DNA of 64,000 bases from NCBI RefSeq assembly GCF_000712165.1, contig NZ_JONZ01000005.1, forward strand, positions 90,454-154,453, in the 5' to 3' direction. Below the pieces are notes generated by a model. The model did no database searches, was not told where the DNA came from, and was given only the letters and a program-made list of their open reading frames with translations. This DNA comes from Ureaplasma canigenitalium ATCC 51252 (GTDB lineage: Bacteria; Bacillota_I; Bacilli_A; Mycoplasmatales; Mycoplasmoidaceae). Each line of letters opens with the position of its first letter. Position 1 is the first letter of the stretch. Shown here piece after piece: positions 58,501-64,000 of this stretch. Both the position numbers and the translations under genes were made by a program.

Positions 58501-58624
58501 CGTTTTTTAAATCTTGATCTGAATAACCCGAATATTTAGTATCTAATCTCATCACTTCATCAGCAATGCCTTCGGCTTGAGCTAATATCCTGTTTTTTGG
58601 GGAAATACGCTTAAATATATTCAT
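55577..58624 (-). CDS. secA: Protein translocase ATPase SecA with long acidic C-terminal extension
   Basis: SecA of 1015 residues. The motor is standard: GEGKT at 101-105, the DEAD-like VDEGDSVLIDEARTPLIISG (DEGD instead of the usual DEVD), ATNMAGRGTDI and QLRGRAGRQGD. The canonical part ends near residue 765 (LRAYEQKAPLNIYV). About 225 further residues are strongly acidic and contain no zinc-binding cysteines, so they are not the usual SecB-binding tail. They are in one frame through TGA tryptophans at 56456 and 55670. It follows an ABC ATPase gene by 12 bases. Confidence 0.95.
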
Positions 58625-58636
58625 AAAAGTCCTTTA

Positions 58637-59527
58637 TTATTGTTGGTCTCATTTCAGTTCATCAACTTTTTTTGGATTATCGTTTCTAATTACTTCCTGA
58701 ATATGACCGTCCTTTACTTTGATTACTAGAGAACCTAGTTCACTAAAAATCGGGTTATGGGTAACAATTATCACGGTTGTTCCCATTTCTTTATTAACCT
58801 TAACAAATTCTTTAAGGATAATCTTTGACATCTCTTCATCAACAGCCCCTGTTGGTTCATCACCGAAAAGGATTATCGGATTCTTCGCAAGTGCTCTTGC
58901 GATACTTACACGCTGCTGCTGACCACCTGAAAGTTCGTGCGGATATTTTTTAGCATATTCAAGCATATTCACAGCTTTTAAAATTTCGCGATAGTCAAGC
59001 TTACGACTGTGGTCACGCTGAAGGTCATAACCAATTTCAACATTCTCTTCAACATTAAGTGTTGGTAAAAGTCCATATTGTTGAAAAACGAAACCGATAT
59101 AATCACGACGAAAAGTAGTTAGTTGAGCATGGTTCATATTTATTAGTTGTTTTCCGACTACCCTCGTTTCGCCTTCGGTTGCCCGGTCGAGTCCAGACAT
59201 AATGTTCATAATCGTTGTCTTTCCGGAACCCGATGGACCCAAAATAATACAAAAATCACCTTTTCGTACATCAAGGTTAATCCCTTTCAATGTTTCGTTA
59301 ATTAAATAACCGTTTGTGAACGATTTTCGAACATTTCGAAGTTCGATGATGTTGCGACTATCTTCCATTTCAACATCGATTGGGCCATTATGGTTCTTGT
59401 TCAGTTTTTCAACTTCTTTAACTCGTTTTTTTAGTTCTTTGAACTCATCTTTTGTTAAATTTTTTAAAGCAGCATTAGCATCTACTTTATTCGTATCTTC
59501 AACTGTTTTCTTCTTTAAAAAACTCAT
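58637..59527 (-). CDS. LolD/MacB-type ABC transporter ATPase
   Basis: A 296-residue ATPase. About 55 charged N-terminal residues precede the core; Walker A GPSGSGKTT lies at about 97-105, followed by YGLLPTLNVEENVEIGYDL, signature ELSGGQQQR and DEPTGAVDEE. The family normally pairs with a large FtsX/MacB-like permease, but secA follows and tyrS lies opposite, so the permease must be elsewhere. The ATG at 59527 has SD GGAG. The exported substrate is unknown. Confidence 0.88.
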
Positions 59528-59554
59528 AATCCACTCCAAAAAACTTTAATTAAT

Positions 59555-59583
59555 ATTATAAGTTAAATAAGTATACTTATAAT
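59555..59583. promoter_or_regulatory. Divergent -10 boxes for the ABC ATPase-secA operon and tyrS
   Basis: TATAAT occurs on the minus strand at 59555-59560 and on the plus strand at 59578-59583, so two promoters diverge from a 63-base spacer. No T-box leader fits in this space. Confidence 0.6.
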
Positions 59584-59602
59584 TAGATATATTGGAGAAA
59601 TT

Positions 59603-60853
59603 ATGGAAAAGATTAATCAAATACTGACAGAACTGCATAAGCGTCATTTAATTAAGGATGTCACAAACGATGAAAAACTAAAAAAAGCAATTGAACAAAA
59701 TCGTTTGTTCTATATCGGTTTTGACCCTAGCTTTGATAGTCTTCACCTTGGTAATTACTTAATGATTAACACCTTTAATCTCTTAAAAAAATATGGTCTA
59801 AAAGGTGTCATTGTTATCGGTGGAGCAACAGGGATGATCGGCGATCCCTCTGGTAAAAGTGAAGAGAGAAATCTTCTCAATGATGAAGTTGTAAAAACTA
59901 ATGCAGAAGCGATTAAAACACAACTTAATAAGCTTTGCGATGAACCAATTATTGTTAATAATTTCGATTTCTATAAAGAAATGTCATTCCTTAGTTTTCT
60001 CCGTGATGTTGGTAAATTAGTTAACATTAATTATATGCTTGAAAAAGAGATTATTAATACACGTCTTGAAACAGGAATTAGTTATACCGAATTTAGTTAT
60101 AACTTAATTCAGGGTTACGACTTCCTTTGTCTTTATAATCAATTTAATGTTTCCATTCAAATCGGTGGTAGTGATCAATGGGGTAATATTACAACCGGAA
60201 TTGAAATGATTAGAAAAAAGAATGGTGATGCAAACACTGCTACTGGACTAACTTTAAACCTTCTTACTAACAAAGAAGGTAAGAAGTTTGGGAAAAGCGA
60301 GAAAGGTGCTATTTACCTTGATGATAAATATACAACAGCTTACGAAATGTATCAATTCTTGTTTAATCAAACGGATGATGAGGTTGAAAAATTACTCTAC
60401 TCATTAACAAATTTTTCGCTAGAAGAGATTGAACAAATTATTAGTAAACATAACGAGAATAAAAAAGATCGTTATGCTCAAAAAATGCTTGCTATGAACA
60501 TTGTTTCGTATATTCATGGACAAGAAAAATATGAACAAGCATTAAGAATTTCAAAGGCTCTTTTTGATTCAAAATTAAGTGAACTTGTCGATGAAGAATT
60601 TTTAATTGCTATTAAATCGTTACCAACATATCATTCTTCATCAACATCAATAAAGTTTATTGATCTTTTAATTGAAGCTAAGATCGTTGATTCAAAAAGA
60701 ATAGCTCGCGATTTATTAAAACAAAATTCTTTTATGCTTAATGAAATGGTTATAAATGACGAAAATCATCTAGTTGTAAAAGAAAATGCCTATATGAACA
60801 AATACTTTCTCATAAGAAAAGGAAAGAGAAATTATTTCCTAGTCATTTTCTAA
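59603..60853 (+). CDS. tyrS: Tyrosyl-tRNA synthetase
   Basis: Charges tRNA-Tyr. It has 416 residues: YIGFDPSFDSLHLGNYL (HIGH variant HLGN), IQGYDFLCLYNQFNVSIQIGGSDQWGN split by the usual core, KFGKSEKGAIYL (KMSKS equivalent) and an S4-like C-terminal domain. SD GGAGAA precedes the start. It contains no TGA codons. Confidence 0.97.
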   Translation: MEKINQILTELHKRHLIKDVTNDEKLKKAIEQNRLFYIGFDPSFDSLHLGNYLMINTFNLLKKYGLKGVIVIGGATGMIGDPSGKSEERNLLNDEVVKTNAEAIKTQLNKLCDEPIIVNNFDFYKEMSFLSFLRDVGKLVNINYMLEKEIINTRLETGISYTEFSYNLIQGYDFLCLYNQFNVSIQIGGSDQWGNITTGIEMIRKKNGDANTATGLTLNLLTNKEGKKFGKSEKGAIYLDDKYTTAYEMYQFLFNQTDDEVEKLLYSLTNFSLEEIEQIISKHNENKKDRYAQKMLAMNIVSYIHGQEKYEQALRISKALFDSKLSELVDEEFLIAIKSLPTYHSSSTSIKFIDLLIEAKIVDSKRIARDLLKQNSFMLNEMVINDENHLVVKENAYMNKYFLIRKGKRNYFLVIF

Positions 60854-60858
60854 AATGT

Positions 60859-60864
60859 TATAAT
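60859..60864 (+). promoter_or_regulatory. -10 box of the SRP RNA gene
   Basis: TATAAT just after the tyrS stop, six bases before the SRP RNA 5' arm begins at 60870. The -35 region falls in the tyrS 3' end. Confidence 0.6.
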
Positions 60865-60869
60865 AAAAT

Positions 60870-60953
60870 GTCATTACAATATTAAGGGTCAAACCGAGTT
60901 AGGCCAGAGATGGAGCGGCTCTAGTACTTCTTCTTATGTGTAGTGACTTTTTT
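60870..60953 (+). ncRNA. ffs: Compact signal recognition particle RNA (4.5S type)
   Basis: About 80 bases that fold as a bacterial SRP RNA. The helix-8 signature is complete: GTTAGG, a three-base-pair stem CCA/TGG capped by the GNRA loop GAGA, then AGCGGC, matching the symmetric loop bound by the Ffh M domain. The ends close with GTCATTACA (60870-60878) pairing with TGTAGTGAC (60939-60947, one G-T), followed by T7, so the closing helix may double as terminator. It lies between tyrS and the 615-aa gene. It works with FtsY, encoded in this window, and Ffh, not in it. Confidence 0.85.
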
Positions 60954-61029
60954 TATCTTTTTCTTTTACAAAAAGTAAAAAATTACTAATATTAATATTA
61001 GATAAATTATGTGATAGAAATGAGTCACT

Positions 61030-62877
61030 ATGTCTACAGAATACCAAACACAGGATGTGGTTGAAGAACCCTTAAAAGAGTTCTTGCATTACAAAAACGA
61101 AAACTACCATGTAGTTTCCAAAAAATTTGACGAATTGCTCGCTAGGAGTGGTATTGACTACGAAGAAAACCAGCAGTTAAACGGTCAACTAATGAATGAG
61201 CAAGGAGATTTAAATCACACCAATGCTCAAATTAAAAAGTATCGTGGGATTAGTGGGTTTTTTATCGCACTATTGATATTGATAATTATCCCCTTTATTG
61301 TTGGTATAGCAATGCCATCAAAAATAATTGAAACAGCCAATCTTAAAAACACAAGTATCGCATTACCCGCTGGGATGATTGCTTTAACGATTATTTTATA
61401 CATTATTTTTACTGGTCTACTAAGCTGGGGTATTAATGTTTACAATAAGCGTTTATTTAAGCTTGAGGATAAAAAAAAGTATCTGGAAGAAGTAGTTGAT
61501 GCTTTAAATAATGTTCTAATCGAACAAACATTACCTTTGTACCATCTGTTTAAAAATGGTTTGCGTGAATTACTTCTAAAGGAAACGATGCCTTTTCTTA
61601 GTTTGCAAAAAACAATTAAACAAAGTTTCGCTGATTATGTTTTTAAGAAATTCGATTATGATTTAGTAAGTGAAAATTACTTTCATAAATATGCTTATTC
61701 TGGTTTTATTTTAAATAACCCTTTTATTTTAAGTTTTATCTGTAGTAGCTATATTGGTACTAAAACATATTATGGTTCTTTAACAGTTTCTGTTAAAAAA
61801 ACTGGCTACCGAGATGGTAAAAGTTATACATATTATGTAAACGAACAACTTAGAGCTTCTCATACAGCACCATACCCTTATTTCAAAGATGATGTAAATA
61901 TTACTTTCTTCAACGAAGCAGCTAATAAATTATCCTTCAGTCGTTCCCCTTCTGGTCTAAAAGACTTTAGCGAAAAGGGGATTGAGAAGTTTGTTAATAA
62001 AGGGGTAAAACAAATGGAAAAAAGAATTACCCTACTAAATAATCACAAATTCGAAGTTCTATTCAATGCTTTTAATCGAAATGATGAACAACAATTTAGA
62101 TATCTAATGAGTCCTCTTGCTCAAACTAACTTAGTAGATATTCTAACCGACAGAAGTATAGGTTACGGGGATAATTTCACATGAGTTAAAAACCAAACAG
62201 TTAATAAGTTACACTTTGATCATATCCAAAGTGATATCTTCACAACTAATGATGAAGCTGATTATTATATGAATATCGACCTTAAAGAGTGTAAGAACTT
62301 ATTTCTTAGATATCACACTACGATTTTTAAACAATTTTATTTTTTGCTTGCTCCATATCTTTCTGTTAATGCATTTGCTATGACGGAATATATCGACTAC
62401 GACGAAGGAGAATATGTGGATGGGGATAGATACGGAAGTGAAGTACAACACGAAATAAGTGCGTACAATTCTAATGCAAGAGAATTAGTCCATCCTGATG
62501 CTAAAACTGAGGCAATTTATAAAACAGCATTTATTAATAATAGCAACGGTTTCGATAATATCGGTGTAGTCACATCTAGTTATGATTTTGAGGATCGTGT
62601 TATTTATGTTGGTGTTAGTGACTCTAACGGTAATTGACACAACGTACCAGTTAACTACAAGCAACCATTTTTACTTACAAGAACATCTAAATTCGGTATT
62701 CATAATTTTAATCTTTACGAAGCTAACGACAGTAGTGATGAATACGAAAAATTAGCTGCAGAATATATGAACGGACAAAAGGAGGCCTACACTTTCAAAA
62801 GTAATGCTTACACCAAACCAATCGTTTATGAAGACGAAAGAGAAGAAGTTACCGATTCCTGAATATCTGTAAAATAA
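61030..62877 (+). CDS. Unrecognised membrane protein of 615 aa
   Basis: A 615-residue protein with two close membrane spans (about 73-95 and 108-135) after a charged, coiled-coil-prone N-terminus, then a ~470-residue soluble part. No motif I can name. The frame runs through TGA tryptophans at 62182 and 62635. Topology suggests both long ends face the cytoplasm. There is no strong SD; an ATG at 61020 is in another frame. Transcription may come from the AT-rich stretch after the SRP RNA. It ends shortly before two hairpins. Confidence 0.82.
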
Positions 62878-62882
62878 GAAAC

Positions 62883-62978
62883 AAAAAATCTTTGCTTTTG
62901 GCAAAAATTTTTCCAGAATGAAAACCAAGCTCTACACTTTAAATTTATATAAAGTTTTATTGTGTAACTTGGTTTTTT
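62883..62978 (+). terminator. Tandem terminator-like hairpins after the 615-aa gene
   Basis: The first hairpin pairs AAAAATCTTTGC with GCAAAAATTTTT (62883-62912, one mismatch). The second pairs AAAACCAAG (62921-62929) with CTTGGTTTT (62968-62976), with an inner TACAC/GTGTA pairing and a trailing T-run. Confidence 0.7.
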
Positions 62979-63000
62979 ATTTTAGGAAACTGTGTATTCT

Positions 63001-63114
63001 TTAAATTTTAGGTGTCTTAATTCCTTGTTTCATATAGAAGTTATAAGCCAGTAAATAAATCGATTCATTAAATTCTTTATTGTTAATAACATCATCAACT
63101 TTAATCCTTATCAA
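63001..63114 (-). pseudogene. Possible gene remnant after hsdS
   Basis: A 37-codon open frame (TTG start possible at 63114) overlapping the hsdS end in another frame, reading VDDVINNKEFNESIYLLAYN and ending GIKTPKI. It looks protein-like and could be the tail of a truncated restriction-modification gene or simply chance; I recognise no family. Confidence 0.25.
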
Positions 63115-64000
63115 AGTCTAACAATAGATTCCGATAATATTCGTATTGTTTCTTTCTTAGGTTGATTTCAAGTGGGAGACCAGTGCTGATATCTTTTGAA
63201 TAAGTTTCTAGTTGGTCGAGAATAGTAACAATTTTGTTCTGGATGGAAAGAGACGGGACAGGGATTTCAATGTTTTCAACTACATTTTTCATTAATTTAA
63301 AATTGTTATTCGCTCTATTAACATGTTTAGGAAAAACAATTTTGGCAATATAAGACAAATACTTGGTATTTAAATTCGAATTGTCCTTATTCTTTAGAAT
63401 TCCACAAACATTTGTAACTGAAAACTTACCATTCCTATAAAAGACTGTTCCAGCATACTGACCATCGGTTGTTCAGGTAACATATTCACCATCAAAGTCA
63501 TAAGTGTTAATCATTCCAAAAACACCATCATTTAATGTTTGTGATGAGTAGACTGGGTAAATACCTGGATTATCACTGATGTAAGGTTTTGAGTAAACTT
63601 TTCCTCGTGTGATATCGCAAAGTTCACCAATTTTATAAAGTCTAACTTCTCTATTAGATAACGAAAGTTGGATAGTTAATTTATTAAGGAGTTCTAGATA
63701 GGCATTATTTAATTCCCCCCCCCCGCTTGAATTCTTATCAAAGTCTAACAATAGATTCCGATAATATTCGTATTGTTTATTTCTTAGGTTGATTTCAAGC
63801 GGAAGACCAGTAGTGATATCTTTTGAATAAGTTTCAAGTTGGTCGAGAATATTAACAATTTTGTTTTGGATGGAAAGGGAAGGAATTGGGACTTGAATGT
63901 TTTCAAAATCCTTAATTCTAAGTAAAGCTAAAGAAACACCTTTAGTTTTGTCTTTCAATAAATTCCCAAATATAAAAAATCAATAATACAAGAATTTAAT
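63101..64000 (-). CDS. hsdS: Type I restriction-modification specificity subunit HsdS (partial)
   Basis: The C-terminal 299 residues of an HsdS, which chooses the DNA target for the type I methylase and nuclease. Visible are the end of one target-recognition domain (FLYYWFFIFGNLL), a conserved coiled-coil repeat (IQNKIVNILDQLETYSKD...), a linker with SSGGGELN, a whole second domain beginning VRLYKIGELCDITRGKVYS, and a second near-identical coiled-coil repeat ending DFDKD. The linker is encoded by a G10 tract on the coding strand (63715-63724). The N-terminal domain lies beyond the right edge. A TGA tryptophan lies at 63473. Confidence 0.92.
63108..63880. repeat. Direct repeats within hsdS
   Basis: Two copies of about 146 bp, at about 63108-63253 and 63735-63880, encode the two central conserved regions of HsdS and differ at only about a dozen positions. 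The spacing of 627 bp is a multiple of three, so recombination between them would delete one recognition half in frame. Confidence 0.88.
63715..63724 (-). repeat. Homopolymeric G10 tract in hsdS
   Basis: Ten consecutive C on the plus strand (G on the coding strand) in an otherwise AT-rich genome. With ten, the frame is open (GGG GGG GGG GAA TTA); with nine it reads AAT TAA, with eleven GGA ATT AAA TAA, both stopping at once. Confidence 0.95.

Noticed and set aside
59540..59602. T-box leader for tyrS
   Set aside because: Only 63 bases separate the divergent genes and no T-box sequence (TGGNACCGCG-like) is present.

Overview
The window is AT-rich and reads with TGA as tryptophan: almost every long protein contains in-frame TGA codons, and conserved domains continue straight through them. 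Together with a lipoprotein-rich, wall-less gene set, an OppABCDF transporter, a PDxFFG protein, a lipoprotein b subunit of ATP synthase and tightly overlapping genes, this points to a Mollicute, most likely a Mycoplasma of the hominis group. I cannot name the species. All CDS coordinates below join the TGA-split reading frames.

Layout. Positions 1-6648 (minus) hold a compact housekeeping operon: tRNA-binding-domain protein, prs, rnmV, rsmI, rarA, metG, pstS. Positions 6819-8658 (plus) hold degV and a ferredoxin-NADP-reductase-like flavoprotein. Positions 8787-26100 (minus) form one large opp operon: small Cys-rich ORF, lipoprotein, membrane protein, oppB-C-D-F, a 1956-residue PDxFFG protein with an HExxH motif, a 1124-residue OppA, and a small membrane protein. 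A tRNA-Ile/tRNA-Ala pair (plus) sits in a hairpin-rich spacer at 26.1-27.1 kb. Positions 27099-31397 (minus) hold smc-ftsY-ylxM. Positions 31533-40602 (minus) are the F1Fo ATP synthase operon. Positions 40833-41582 (plus) code for an unrecognised protein. Positions 41614-46916 (minus) hold copZ-copA, a TupA-like ATP-grasp/DUF2156 pair, and rplM-rpsI. Positions 47274-48788 (plus) hold rpmG-secE-nusG. Positions 48820-59527 (minus) hold cysS-rlmB, a six-TM membrane protein, ligA, uvrB, secA and an ABC ATPase. Positions 59603-62877 (plus) hold tyrS, a compact SRP RNA not visible as an ORF, and a 615-aa membrane protein. From 63101 to the end (minus) is an hsdS type I specificity subunit with a G10 tract.

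Most unusual region. The ATP synthase operon departs from the standard order in three places. (1) A 102-aa second copy of the delta-subunit C-terminal domain lies between atpH and atpA. (2) AtpA is 750 aa: a normal alpha subunit, then about 95 acidic residues, then about 125 residues that look like an ASCH/PUA-like domain. (3) A 291-aa two-TM protein is inserted between atpA and atpG. These overlap or abut their neighbours in one transcription unit, so they are probably co-made with the enzyme and may form a modified stalk or a regulatory/anchoring device. I know of no description of this combination.

Other themes. Acidic extensions also occur on OppD (about 395 residues at the N-terminus) and SecA (about 225 residues at the C-terminus). 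The opp operon couples a predicted surface zinc metallopeptidase to peptide uptake. The hsdS gene looks phase-variable, because one G more or fewer gives an immediate stop after the first specificity half.
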